Shown here: positions 36,578 through 48,005 of the stretch, one piece after another
Position numbering within the stretch: position 1 is the first letter of the stretch
How the letters are laid out: every line of letters begins with the position of its first letter
Source of the DNA: Apophysomyces variabilis
Taxonomy: Eukaryota; Mucoromycota; Mucoromycetes; Mucorales; Mucoraceae
Direction of reading: 5' to 3'
NCBI GenBank assembly: GCA_002749535.1
Contig: MZZL01000059.1
Coordinates: 17,347 to 81,346 of the forward strand
Length of the DNA stretch: 64,000 nt
Made by a program: the position numbers and the translations under genes
Notes under the pieces: generated by a model
What the model was told of the DNA's origin: nothing
The model's input: the letters and a program-made list of their open reading frames with translations, nothing else
Databases searched by the model: none

Positions 36578-37026
36578 GGTTCGGTTTTGTCCAAAATCCT
36601 CTGTGGAGATCTTACGCGTCCGTAGTTCTTTCAATTTTCGGATTCCGTTCATGCCGTTATTTTTCCCAGTGTCCGAACAGCATAGAACATGTTCTGATGG
36701 CTGAAGCGCGTCTCTCCTCCCACCTAAGCTTGTTAACAGTAATGAAGTCGGCCAATTTTGACGCAGCTTCATATTTAGAGACGTCGTCGGATGCATCTCC
36801 TGTTCTAGGCTTAAGAGTTTGTAACAGCAACGATACATGTATCGGTGCTGTACACCATCTCATCCGAGGAAATTTAATGTCATCAAACCGGTTAAGGTAA
36901 GCCTGTCGTTCTTTGTGCATGAGGATATATCCTCTTATTGCTGTGATATTATGTATTTAGATGATGTTCAAGTAAAAATAATGATCATGCTTACATTTCT
37001 TTTCGTAACTCATCCTTAACAACTTC
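36578..37026. other. Intergenic with unassigned minus-strand frame
   Basis: A minus-strand frame at 36657-36920 reads YEAASKLADFITVNKLRWEER and looks protein-like. No family was recognised and no splice link to DOA1 was found. It may be a relic or chance. Confidence 0.3.
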
Positions 37027-37608
37027 TTATGTCACACCAAGTGGTGCACGCCGTTTTTTCTTCCTTTGCTCTCCTACGACATTTTTCTTCGTCGCAGCAG
37101 GTGATATAAAAGGTGATTTTTCGATTGCGGTTTCAGGACCCGGTAACTTCGGCGAGGTAAACCTTGCGATTTATAAAGGAACCCAGCGACTGGTTCCCGT
37201 ATGAAAGTCCACTTCATGAAGAAGCGACATGTTATAGACTGACTGATTGTTTTCAATCACTTTAGGTTTGCTCTGCGTGGAGAACAGGTACACCCGAATG
37301 TTGTACATTTTGGCAATAGCAATCAGACGTAGAAGGCCATTTGCGGGAATAGTTTGGTTATCAGGTAATCGTAGGGATACAGATTGCTGCTTGTCACCTA
37401 AGAAGCGCACTACAGCTACAGACAATGCAGCCTCTAACGGAGAGATTTTGAAAAGCTTAGACACGGTTTGTATACCCCTTGCTTGCAACCATTGTGGCGC
37501 CTTGCTTCGGTTCTCTTTTAATATCGATCGCCCTCTAGCCCCAGCAATCACTGTTTGCATGTACTGTTCATAGTTTGTAGTGGGGCTACGACTGATGGCA
37601 TCGCCCAT
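37027..37608 (-). CDS. Unknown protein, possibly interrupted by an in-frame stop
   Basis: From the ATG at 37608 a frame of 145 codons runs to a TAA at 37171-37173. It includes KAPQWLQARGIQTVSKLF, VVRFLGDKQQSVSLRLPD and LLHEVDFHTGTSRWVPL, which read like a folded domain. After the stop the same frame stays open for 47 more codons to 37027, with SPKLPGPETAIEKSPF and a basic EQRKKKRRAPLG tail. Either the stop is real and the tail is remnant, or the gene is disrupted or read through. The upstream part may also lack an exon, since CTGCCAG before the frame looks like a splice acceptor. No function is assigned. Confidence 0.45.
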
Positions 37609-37638
37609 ACTAAGACCTGGGTTTCCCACGAAGTTCAA

Positions 37639-38988
37639 ATCTGGCAGCTACCATGTTTTTAACGTTAGTGTGCAGTGCTTGTTTCTGTCTTTTACTTTAC
37701 CATATAACAAAAAAAGTGCAATAAAAAGGATAAGTAAATAAATATTTGAGAGTGCGTAGACAGTGAACTGTTAAGAATAAGAATCAACTGCTGAAATACG
37801 ACGTATTTAAACAAATCATTTCATTGTGAATGCTTCTCCTTCGATTGTGTAACAGTACAGTATAGTTCAAGACAATGAATCATTCTGCAGTCGGCGCGTC
37901 AAATACTGAAGATGATCACTGATAAAACAATCATTATATTCGATGGCGTAATTGATATTCTTCCTTATGCAAACATTGAAAGGGGTTATTGTAAATCTCC
38001 ATAATACTGTAGTTTATACAATAAGTAAATACCCAATTTCTTAGCACTACGAAAAGTGCCCATAAACGAAACTTTCTATTGTTTATCTATATTCATTTTA
38101 ATATATACACTCAGTAAATAGAGAAACGAACCAATAGAAGTTTCCTGCAAGAAAGAAAGAGAAGTGAGACATTGAAATTGTTTGTGTAATTTTATCTTTG
38201 ATGTGTAGAACGAGCTTTTTCTTTTTTATTTTCTGTGTGTGTAGTCTATTGCTTTCATTATATATACCTATATATTTTAGCTACAATCTTTTAAGAGAAA
38301 TAAAAGAAGATTGATAGTATCGTTACAGTAAATAAACAAAGTTCTCTGTTGTCACTTGTGCTGCTTTTGTTCCTGTTTAGTTTTAGTTAAAGGTGGACCG
38401 TAGTTGATGTAATAGCATGGCCTATGGCCAACATCGCTATCTACTTACGAAGAACTAATGCGTAAGTATAGAGGGTACGGGCGAGGAAGCGGTGTTGTGG
38501 GATGTGTGTCAGGAATGGTAACCGTTATTGAGAGTATCAGAAACATGAAGATCTTGAGATTTCAGGATCCGTGTTTATATACAACGTCTGTGCGTGGAGA
38601 GTAAATGTACAAGTAAATGAAGTACAGAAGATCGCTATCTTACTCCTCGCCTATACTGGCCAATCGGTACACAAGGTCATAAAGATCTATCTGTAACATG
38701 CACTTCTACAGATAAAGTGTGTATAAATGTAAGGTTAGCATGTATTTTTCGATATCCATCTAGGAAAAAAAATTAGTGCTTCGGCTAGCGAGTGACAGAG
38801 ATTGCGATATTTCTGAGCTATCTGAGCGTCTGCCAATGCAAAAATTGAAATAGCTTGAGAAAAGTATCAAAAGCTGCGACTCAGCTTGGTGACAAAGCCA
38901 AAAATTCAGCAGGCGGGCTGTCACTCATGTCACAAATTCGGTGACTCCGGCTGATGATACCGTATTATATAGACTTCTGTGTAAAATA
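37639..38988. other. Long intergenic region
   Basis: About 1.35 kb of AT-rich DNA with long runs of T and A. No frame with recognisable motifs and no RNA gene was found. Confidence 0.5.
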
Positions 38989-40169
38989 TTATTTGATACA
39001 TAAAGCATTTGGAGGGGAGGCAACTCCTTTAAACTTATTCAATGGAGCACTAGTGAAGAAATATTCGTATATGCCGTCCTCTGCAGAACTTGCAGCAAGT
39101 TGGTCCAAGTAAAACAACTCGCCGATATGCATGCCATAGCCACCAAGCAATTGAGCATCTGTTATGAGGAAATGAGCAATTAAGCATTTATCATTATCGA
39201 CCAAGCAGAGGAAGACTAGTACTTACGACAAGAATCTGCCCAATCGGCAGGAGGCCAGGCTTCCAAGGCAATATTGTCACCAGCACATGCAGCAAAATGA
39301 TGGTTCCAGATCCAAGCATATGTCTCTTCACAAGCTTTGATACCGGCACATTGGACATTGGCAGGATCCGTAATGGCTTCTTTGATCGTACCGTCGACGA
39401 GTAGTTTGTCGTGCTTTGCAACCCAACCGGTACGCAAGAGTAGAATGTCACCTTGTCGGAAAGTCACATTTTGCGCTTTGGCCACTTGATCCAATTCTTC
39501 CACGGTAATTTCCATACGCTTAAATGGATCAAAGCCTGGGCGATGCTTTTCTGCCCAGCGAGCATAATCCAGTAACACGGATCGTGTGGCAATACCACGT
39601 CTTGCTGCATGATGTATCCCCAAACGACCGTGATCGCCATGCAGATGATGATGGTGAGCTTCTTCAGATTCCATGGGGATAACAGTCTCTTTGTCTACGG
39701 GTACTAACTCCGATGGATCGACGTTGTTGTAATACTTGCCGGAGGGTATGAAGCTGAAATGGCGAAAACCGTCCCACTGCGATGAGGCTTGCGTATTGAA
39801 GCTGTGATACACATCATCAAACGCAAGGTTTCCTGGTAGCAGCGACTTCAACGTGTGCTTCATGGTGTCACGACCAAACAAGGTCGGGTGAGGTTTTTCT
39901 AATTCCCAGTTGAGAGCAAAAATTTGACCTTTCTTGACACACTGAATAGCCTAATGAGTAAAGACACTGTGAGTTCAATCTTATTGCAGTCTAAGAATGC
40001 TATAACAACAAAGTTGGTTTTTTTTTTGATTTATTACTTTGGCAGTCGTTTCTTCCGTTATCTTGTTCAGTGTGCCAAAGTTATCGTCTTCCCCCCAGAT
40101 ACCCCAAGCACTGTGATTAGGGTACTTGCTGTCAATCGGCAATTGATCGTATGTAGGCAATGACGACAT
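38989..40169 (-). CDS. Cyclase-family metal-dependent hydrolase (PF04199-like)
   Basis: Three exons (40038-40169, 39227-39950, 38989-39158) give 341 residues. Features are WGIWGEDDNFGTLNKIT near the start, QWDGFRHFSF as the metal-binding region, GIATRSVLLDYARWAEKHRP, GDILLLRTGWV, FAACAGDNIALEAWPP and LLGGYGMHIGELFYLDQL. This is the fungal branch of the family that includes kynurenine formamidase-like enzymes. The true substrate is unknown. A His-rich run (SEEAHHHHLHGDHGRLG) is unusual and might bind metal. An in-frame ATG at 40226 offers a longer start. Confidence 0.85.
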
Positions 40170-40430
40170 GTTGTGATTTACTGTAATCTCGTACTTTGTG
40201 GAACGACCGGTTAACGAAGATATCACAGTCTTAAATACGTAACCCAGATGAGCGGCTCAGTAGTTCTATTTGTAAGCTATCCCGAGGAACAGACCGAACT
40301 TTTGAAAGGGTTGGATTATTAATCCAGGCAAAGTGGACATAGATCTGGCTAAAATCTCGGATACTGAGAGAATCCAGAAAGAGGCAAAGTTTTCCCCTTC
40401 CACAAGGTAAAACGATGCAAATTACATAAT

Positions 40431-41213
40431 CGGCATTCGAATTTTACCGGGCAATTCATATTGTTCCATGCATGACTCCTGCCGAATAAATATCAACAAG
40501 CATTGACTGAGAGTCAAAGAGCATCACATTCACCCTTGTTAAAAAAGATAAGTTTATTCATACTATGGCCTCCACTGGTGATAACATCAATACCGATTAC
40601 ACCATCATCGTTCCTGCTGAGGTATCCAAGGAAGAAGCAGTCAAGAGACGTCAGATCTATCTACGGCCTTTTATTCTCTATACAGTCAATTCGTATCTTG
40701 CCGAATCACTCTTCCTCGTTGTCAGCATCATTTTCTTCTCTGGATGGCGCGACATATTTACCAGGCTTATCTGGACGATGATTCTCTGCCCCATTGGCAT
40801 GGGTGGTGCCATGGGTGGCCTTACCGTCTTCTTCCTTACCGATAAATACTATGGGCGCGAAGCAATCATATTTTCCACGATTCTCCATTTCTTGGTGATG
40901 GGAACATGCAATTTCCTTTGCTTCAATTTGGATCACCATTACCAATACTTTGGCTCAGTCACCCATCCTTGGTGGTTCCACATTCGATATCCTTTCATTT
41001 TCCTCGCTGGTATCCCTGCTGCAAAGAAGCTATTTACGGACGACGGCCAAAAAGAGCTGGCTGTCAAGTGGGGCATTTAGGTTATACTTTGTGACACAAT
41101 AAATGGATTCGTGCATAACCATGCGATAGAAGTTTGGATCCGGTTACACAACAGCACTTGATCTTTCACCAAGAATTGTTTAAATGAGTCTATTGCATAT
41201 ACATATATTCGAA
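40431..41213. repeat. Inverted duplication, arm A
   Basis: About 783 bp that recurs in inverse orientation at 62274-63054 with only about a dozen differences by eye. It covers the membrane-protein gene with about 130 bp on each side. Sequence identity begins at TCGG(C/T)ATTCG and ends near CATATACATATAT. Confidence 0.9.
40565..41080 (+). CDS. Four-helix membrane protein of unknown function, copy A
   Basis: An intronless 171-residue frame. The polar N-terminus (ASTGDNINTDYTIIVPAEVS) is followed by about four hydrophobic helices: AESLFLVVSIIFFSGW, LIWTMILCPIGMGGAMGGL, IIFSTILHFLVMGTCNFLCF and YPFIFLAGIPAA. The C-terminus is charged (KKLFTDDGQKELAVKWGI). I do not recognise the family. An almost identical copy lies at 62405-62920. 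The three protein differences are Val/Ile, Phe/Tyr and Thr/Ala. Both frames being open suggests both copies are functional or the duplication is very young. Confidence 0.75.
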   Translation: MASTGDNINTDYTIIVPAEVSKEEAVKRRQIYLRPFILYTVNSYLAESLFLVVSIIFFSGWRDIFTRLIWTMILCPIGMGGAMGGLTVFFLTDKYYGREAIIFSTILHFLVMGTCNFLCFNLDHHYQYFGSVTHPWWFHIRYPFIFLAGIPAAKKLFTDDGQKELAVKWGI

Positions 41214-41473
41214 TCAATCGCATCAGAAAAAATAGTATTTCAAAGGAAAGAGGACATTAGGGTAATTAATGATGTCGGAGCGGTGGGATAGCAAAGCTAA
41301 CCGCGGAATCCGGAAAAACAATATACCTAATCATAAAGTGCGAAAGGATCATTTCATAGTAAAAAGTAATATGCCATATCGGTTGCTATTGGAATGATTC
41401 AAGTTTTATTGATTTGGAATTTAAGCCACCTTTCGTGCTAGACTTAAAACAACAAATTCATACTGTGCTATTC

Positions 41474-42338
41474 TTATTTTTTGGCAGCATTGCATCCTCC
41501 CCATAGGGAACCAGGATTAACACGATCGGGATGTAAAACGGATACTTTGTTATAGAGATCAAGTGCTGAATCTGACTGTGGAATGAAACGATCGAAATCC
41601 AAAAGGAGCTTCTTTGTTTCTTCAATATGTTTAGTGTCATAACCACCATCGGGAATAGTATGACCTGCTACAACATATTTCGGTTTCAAGGCAGCGATAC
41701 TATCGAGAGCCTGGACCCATTCTTTTCTTGTCTCCTCTGTCGTAGCTGTAAGATACGGGAACACCTGATTGTACACCGATATCTCCGGAGACCACCAAAT
41801 CGATAGAGGGAACATGTAAATACGTTGTGCTATGTGTGTCGGTGTAACCAGCTTCGTAGGCGACAAAATCATGACCTCCCAGTTGGAACTTATGGTTGCT
41901 CTCATTGATGATGATGGCACGGTCGGGATCGAACAGTTCATCAGCATGTCTGGGGACTTGACCCGGGAAAAGAGTATGCCAGCGGTCCAGCCATTCTTGA
42001 TTCGCATTTTCCTTCATACATTTGATTGTAGCCTTGGTAGCTAGCACTTGAGCTTGTGGGAACTTTTCCAATAAGCGATAGACACCAAACCAATGGTCAC
42101 CATGGCCATGGGTGATGTATATGTATTTAAGATCGTAGCCTGACTCGATCACCCAGTCTAGCAACGTTTCGTTGTCATCTTTGCCCAAGAAGGTGTCCAC
42201 CAACACACTCTCCTTGCCATTATGGATCAATGTTGAGGAGGAACCAACCCAAAGCACATCTTCTTTTCCTGGAGGAACGCCATGTGTAGCGCTGTTACGT
42301 TTGGTCTCCAAGGTTTGGAACTGCAATGTTGAACCCAT
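41474..42338 (-). pseudogene. Metallo-beta-lactamase-fold hydrolase with a single-base frameshift
   Basis: From the ATG at 42338 the frame encodes VLWVGSSSTLIHNGKESVLV, the zinc motif THGHGDHWFG and GYTDTHSTTYLHVPSIDLVVSGD. At about 41776 the frame shifts by one base. The rest, VYNQVFPYLTATTEETRKEW and YVVAGHTIPDG, is in the next frame and ends at 41474. One extra G in the ATCGGTGTAC context would explain it. The conserved SGDxVYNQV element straddles the break, which makes an intron there unlikely. It is either a very recent pseudogene or an assembly error. The substrate is unknown. The gene shares a 600-bp divergent promoter region with the neighbouring alpha/beta hydrolase. Confidence 0.8.
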
Positions 42339-42940
42339 GGTAAATGACTTGTGCGAATCAAAAGCGAAAAGTAGGATGTCTGAATCAAAAAATCAAAACG
42401 CCTGTACAATTTATAAATAAAGAACTTGGACTTGAAATATGGTGTAATCGAGAGAAGTTTTGATCTCTTCAGGGAAATCAGTGACTTTAGGGCGGTCATT
42501 CCGTTAAAACGTTTTTCTTACTTTGACACACCGGTTTTCTTCTTGTGTTCTTTTTGTTTCCTTTGATTACTCAGCCTCCTTCACCTCTATGTGCGCCCAC
42601 CATGGATTTGTTAATTCATCCACGCTGCTCAGCCATATGGCGTAATTTTTCGTTTTGCTGTTTTCGTCTTCCGTCACCCTTGCATGTTTCTTCTTTATTG
42701 TTCCGTTGGTTTTTCCATCAATTTTTCCATTTTTCCATTCTCCACGTATTCCCCATTTTAGGGACAATTTCTATTTCCTGATTACTCAGCCTACACGAAA
42801 AAGAAAAGTTTAGTAAAATCAAGCTGCCAATCTTGCCCCACATTATACGAGTAAATTCTTTATTCTACCTTAAGCTGCACAGCTTATATACTTTCTTCTC
42901 CTTTTCAGTTTGTCTACCCATTTATACATCGCGACCTATT
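42339..42940. promoter_or_regulatory. Divergent promoter region
   Basis: It separates the minus-strand MBL gene from the plus-strand hydrolase. It has repeated TTTTTCCAT runs (about 42710-42740) and pyrimidine-rich DNA before the hydrolase ATG. No specific binding site could be named. Confidence 0.4.
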
Positions 42941-43849
42941 ATGAAAGTAAACATTAGCCAAGTGAAAATCCCGGTAGACGGTGGTATCCATCTTGAAGCG
43001 GATCTATATATTCCGCAGGTGGCGGAAGAACAGCTACTGCCTGCCATTTCCATGGCAAACGGCTTCGCAGGGGCTCGCAAACACAATATTGATCGCTATG
43101 CCGAACTATTTGCCAAGTCGGGTTTTATCGTTCTTTTACACGATCATCGTAACTTTGGTGGAAGCGAAGGTCTTATCCGCCACGACATAGACCCATGGCA
43201 ACAGATCGCTGATTGGCGTCGAGTGTTGACATATCTAGAGACAAAAGTGCCGGGAGTTGATCATTCCCGACTGGGTCTATGGGGTACTAGTTATGCTGGC
43301 GGTCATGTCTTGGTGCTAGCTGCTACCGATCAACGTGTTAAATGTGTGGTATCACAGATTCCTACCATCAGCGGGTACGAGCAATTCTTGCGGCGTATAC
43401 CTGCCCTAGAATGGAAAGGTTTCATGGAACGCTTGGATGAAGACGAGCGAAACGAACTCGTGTCTGGCAAGCCTGCCTACCAAGCCATTGTAAGTCTGGA
43501 TCCTGCTGTACCAGCGTCTTATCGTGGCAAATCGGCATACGACTTTTACTTACGTCACAACGATGATCCTGTATATTGGAAGAACGAAGTAACTGTACGC
43601 TCAGCAAGGAAAGCACTGATGTATGAACCAAAGCCTTGGGTTCCTCGAATTGGTCCCACACCATTACTGATGGTTGTCGCCTCAAAAGACATGCTTACAT
43701 TGACCGATACAGAACTCGAAGCTTATGAACGGGCGCACGAACCAAAGAAACTGGTCATTGTTGAAGGGGACCATTTCGATCCTTATGTCAAGCAGTTCGA
43801 TAAAACGTCTTCTAGTGCTATTGAATGGTTTAGAAACTATATTGGTTAA
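42941..43849 (+). CDS. Alpha/beta hydrolase (dienelactone hydrolase / polyketide transferase-like)
   Basis: An intronless 302-residue frame from the ATG at 42941. The upstream part of the same frame is pyrimidine-rich leader. It starts MKVNISQVKIPVDGG and has ANGFAGARKHNIDRYAE, HDHRNFGGSEG, the nucleophile elbow GLWGTSYAGGH (GxSxG with Ser), and a late EGDHFDPYV carrying the likely catalytic His. The acidic residue is probably the Asp in VVASKDMLT. This pattern matches fungal polyketide-transferase-like and X-Pro-dipeptidyl-peptidase-like hydrolases. The real substrate is not predictable. Confidence 0.85.
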   Translation: MKVNISQVKIPVDGGIHLEADLYIPQVAEEQLLPAISMANGFAGARKHNIDRYAELFAKSGFIVLLHDHRNFGGSEGLIRHDIDPWQQIADWRRVLTYLETKVPGVDHSRLGLWGTSYAGGHVLVLAATDQRVKCVVSQIPTISGYEQFLRRIPALEWKGFMERLDEDERNELVSGKPAYQAIVSLDPAVPASYRGKSAYDFYLRHNDDPVYWKNEVTVRSARKALMYEPKPWVPRIGPTPLLMVVASKDMLTLTDTELEAYERAHEPKKLVIVEGDHFDPYVKQFDKTSSSAIEWFRNYIG

Positions 43850-44260
43850 GGGATAGTGATCTTTATTAAATAATGATGACGGTATGCTAATACTGTGTAT
43901 CTATACCGTTGATTTTTCTTTCTCCGCTTCGTAGTTCGTTTTGTTTATATCTAAAAAGCTATACAAGCATCTAGCAATCGACAGAAACTAGTGATTTACT
44001 CTATCAATAAATTGAGACGATTGGGAGAAAATCCATAGTGCAATTCACTCCACCAGAGCTTATTATATTGTTTACTTGTCAGATATGTGGAAGAGCACAA
44101 GATTTGGTTGGTTGAACTGCTAGTCTGATCAACTGTACGCGAACTTAAACCCCTATAGTGCAGACCACGGGAACTCTAGCAGCCAATGAGAATAGACCGT
44201 GGTGAAACAGCTGTTCATCTCCAGCATAAGACGTTGTTTAGAAGCAGATGCAGCTCTATA
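43850..44260. other. Intergenic, no gene supported
   Basis: Spacer between two plus-strand genes, probably holding the GH31 promoter. No motif stands out. Confidence 0.45.
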
Positions 44261-46976
44261 ATGTTGGAAAGCGTTCTAAATTACGTTGGATTGGGTCCCA
44301 TTGAGTCCTCTATACAACCACGTTTATCCATTGGACCCACTGTCGCCGAAAGAATCTATGAAATTGGCAATTTTAGGGTTCAGATCGATGCCCAGGATCA
44401 GGCATTAGTGGTTCAAAACAGTGAAGGGCATATTATATGGCGATGTAAATGGTTGGCAGACTTTCTTTTCGAACATTAATATCTGGGTTGTATTTAGCTC
44501 TTCATAATACGCCCTTTTTCTTGTCAACAGCTGGTAAAGATATCTTCAGTACGGACGAGAATGGTTATACAAAAGTTGTTGAATGTGACGACCATCGATG
44601 TCTGTTACAAACTATTACTCGCGTGGAGCATAAGGAAGACACAATTAATATCTACGGTGGACTTAGTACGAAGCTTGTCCTTCCCACACATCTAGACTAC
44701 GTTTTCAGTCTTAAGGCTTTGAGTACCCGACAGTTGGCTTTTCGAGCCGAGATTATCAAGAGCGATCCCGTTATGGAAAACCATCGGCGAGTTTTGCTAC
44801 AGTTCGCCAGTCGTAAAGAAGAAGATTTTTTTGGGTTCGGAGAACAGTTAACCCATATGAGTCAGAAAGGTCGAAAGGTCCATATTTTTGCGAGGTGAGT
44901 ACAACAAAAAAAGAAGAGGGCGCATTTCAGGCATATTAAGTGGATTGGCTACAGAAACCATGCATGCAAGCCTGTAAGAAATAAGAAGGCAGTTATTAAA
45001 GTAGCCGTTGCTCATGAATTCTGCTTTGACAAAGTCTTCCACTATTCTGGATTCCTCTTATCAAATCTTCGCCAACCTCGTTGGCACAGAGAATCTGGCA
45101 ACTGACACGGCCATAGCACAGTTCATTTCCACAGATAACCGTTGTTTCTTTCTTGAGAATCCAGAATATGCTAGCATTGACCTTACGCAACCTGATCGTG
45201 TTCTTGTGCGACAAGATTCTGGGACAATCACCGGTAAGCATAAAATCATTATCAAATTGCATTGACAATCCGAACAGGCCGTTTTATTGATGGTGATTCC
45301 ATCCTTGACTTGATTTCCGAATACACAACGTTTTCTGGTCGCATGAAACCATTGCCATCCTGGATTTCACAAGGGGCTGTAGCTGGTCTAGAAGGTGGAG
45401 AGGAAAAAATTCAAAAAATCTTCAAGCAGCTCCAACAATATAAGGTCCCTGTAGCAGCTATTTGGGTCCAAGATTGGTGCGGAAAGCGCGTAGAGGGATT
45501 AGGTCATAGTAGCCAGCCTGGGCGAACCTTGTTCCATTGGGAAAGCGATACGAAGCTATATCCTCATTGGGACAGCTTGTTGAAAGAATTCCAGGAAAAT
45601 GGAGTACGCGTCTTGTTATACACAAACCTGTTACTGGACAATCCTCCTTCAAACCAAAATATTCGACGCACCATGTTCAAAGAAGCTGACGAAAATGGTT
45701 TTTTAGTGAAAGATACGTATGGGCAAACACTGAGCGTTCGTGCTGACCCTAGTACTGAAACGGGAATGTTGGATCTCACTAATCCTGAAGCAGTCGTATG
45801 GTTTAAGCAGTTATTAAAGGAGCAGATGTGGAACATGGGTATCTCAGGCAAGTATTCCCTTTACTTAGTTATGAAATTGCGCTTACTGAAAAGGCAAAAT
45901 ACCCAAAGGAATGATGGTTGACTGCGATCAAGGTTTGCCATATGGTACGGGCACTTGTTCCCTACATTCAGGGAAGCGGCCCGAATCGTACCATAATCAG
46001 TATTCAGCTGATTGGGCCAAACTTCATCATGATCTCATCTGTGATCTTGGTCTAGATGAGGAGGCTGTCAATTTCTACCGGTCAGGTTATCTAACTACAC
46101 CTCACTACGTCAGCTTAACTTGGGTTGGCGATCGGTCTACGTCGTGGAGCAATACGGATGGGATGAAAAGCGCTGTGCGCATCTAGTACTATTCCATTAG
46201 ACCATTCACTGATAAACAAAGATAATAGATCATTGCTATGTTGTCGAGCGGATTTTCTGGGTTCTCTGTCACGCACAGCGATATTGGTGGGTGTCTCCCG
46301 ACGGAAAACAATCTTTCGGGGGTCCATGCGAATCGGTCAAGAGAATTACTTCAACGCTGGATGGAATTAGCTGTGTTTACTGCCGTGTTTAGGACGCATG
46401 AAGGTATGAATGTGGTAGCAAACTACTGTTGTATAATCTTCCTTTCAGGAATGATTCCAGAGAAAAATGCCCAGTTTTATGATAATGAAGGTAAAAAGGA
46501 AGTAAGTTGATATATGAGAACGTGTTAAAGAATAGGTTGTAGAATTGTTCCTGCATTTTGCACACACAGCCAGGATGTATGCGTCTCTGGCGCCTTATCG
46601 CGAATATTTGATGAATGAGGCTTATGAAAAGGGGTGGCCATTAATGCGCCACATGGTAATGTATTATCCAGATGATCCCACAGTCCGTCAGATCACATAC
46701 AGTCAATTTCTCTTGGGGCCCTGGCTCATGGTTGCACCCGTGACATCGCCGTCTGCGTCGTTTGTCAAAGTGTATTTTCCTAGGGAAACTAATCCCATCT
46801 CATGGCGACATATTTGGACAGGTAAATACTATGCTGCTGATGGCAGCTATGTTGCAGTCAATACACCATTGGGTCAGCCAGCAGCCTTTGTCAGAGAACC
46901 AAGAGAGGATGGTGGTTTGCTTCATGGGTTACTTGAATATGCACACAACGCCTATAGCAGTTCGCCTCCCTCATAA
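44261..46976 (+). CDS. Glycoside hydrolase family 31 enzyme (alpha-glucosidase/YihQ-like)
   Basis: About nine exons from the ATG at 44261. The N-terminal sandwich includes FFGFGEQLTHMSQKGRKV. The barrel has VAAIWVQDWCGKR, RVLLYTNLLLDNPP, VDCDQGLPYG, WVGDRSTSW and FSVTHSDIGG. In the GH31 pattern the Asp of MVDCDQ would be the nucleophile and the Asp of VGDRS the acid/base. The family usually has a Glu two residues further on, which is Gln here. A 43-nt micro-exon (44931-44973) between two introns keeps the frame where a naive reading meets stops. The intron starting at 45848 has a GCAAGT donor. The sugar substrate is uncertain. Confidence 0.85.
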
Positions 46977-47085
46977 AAATTATCTCTTGTATTTTGTGTT
47001 TATTGAACAAATGTCCAAAAACCTGTAAATTCTATATTGATCCATCACAAACTGGTTACGTACATTGCTGATCGTCTCTGACTGT

Positions 47086-47105
47086 TCTCTCTCTCTCTCT
47101 CTCTC
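47086..47105 (+). repeat. (TC)n microsatellite
   Basis: Ten consecutive TC units in the 3' intergenic space between the GH31 and RIB3 genes, followed by GCGG. Confidence 0.95.
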
Positions 47106-47190
47106 GCGGAAATACCTGTATACAAATGAAGAAGTGGGGAATAAACAAACAAAGACAACATGTAAGAAAAAAGGAAAAAAGAAGAAAATC

Positions 47191-48005
47191 TTATTGAGCC
47201 GCACGCCTGTAAGCAATGAGGTCTTTGATCGTTATCATCTTGATGTTATGTTTTTTTGCAAAGGCAAAGCAATCGTCACGTCGAGCCATGGTACCTTGCG
47301 GATCATCGTTCACCAGCTCGCCGATGCATGCCACCTGTGGAAGGCCGGCGAGTTTACATAGATCCACAGCAGCTTCCGTGTGTCCGAATCTTTCAAACGT
47401 TCCGCCGGGTACTGAACGTAGCGGTAAGATATGGCCAGGTCGGGAAAAGTCTTCAGGCTTTACAGTTGGATCGGCCAACTTGCGTGCTGTCAGTGCTCGA
47501 TCTCTCGCGGAGATACCTGTCGTTGTTCCGTGCGCATAATCCACGGAGATTGTGTATGCTGTCTTCATTAATTCTGTGTTTCGAGGAACCATCAATGGCA
47601 GTTCCAATTCATCCAAACGCTCGCCCATCATTGGCACACAGATATAACCACTGTCATATTTTCGTTTTTAGCTTTAGTAAGTTTTTGCCTTCCTTCGCTC
47701 CCCCCCCCCTGCCGGAACAAATTTAAACAATTCTTTTTTACCTGGAGTGTCGAATAAGAAAAGCCATTTGTTCGGTGGTGACATTTTGAGCTGCCACAAT
47801 TAGATCACCTTCATTCTCTCGGTCTTCATTGTCCATGACAAGGACAAACTTGTTCTCGGCTGATAGTCCGCGTTTCCCAGAATGACACATAAATTTGAAT
47901 GCCATGACATACCATGATGACTATCTTATACTTACCAAAGTCTTTGATTGCATCGGCAACAGAATCGAACTCATATTCAACATATTTTTGCTGCATATTG
48001 ACCAT
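47191..48005 (-). CDS. RIB3: 3,4-dihydroxy-2-butanone 4-phosphate synthase
   Basis: Three exons (47936-48005, 47742-47859, 47191-47650) give 215 residues, the usual size. It catalyses formation of the four-carbon riboflavin precursor from ribulose 5-phosphate. Visible signatures are [16 protein letters not shown], the acidic active-site loop, then [51 protein letters not shown] and [15 protein letters not shown]. The start could be 48005 or 47996. Riboflavin feeds the flavin pool used by the neighbouring P450's reductase, but this neighbourhood is probably coincidence. Confidence 0.95.

Noticed and set aside
44880..45010. GH31 gene as a pseudogene with stops
   Set aside because: A 43-nt micro-exon with consistent splice sites and phases removes the stops, so the gene is probably intact.
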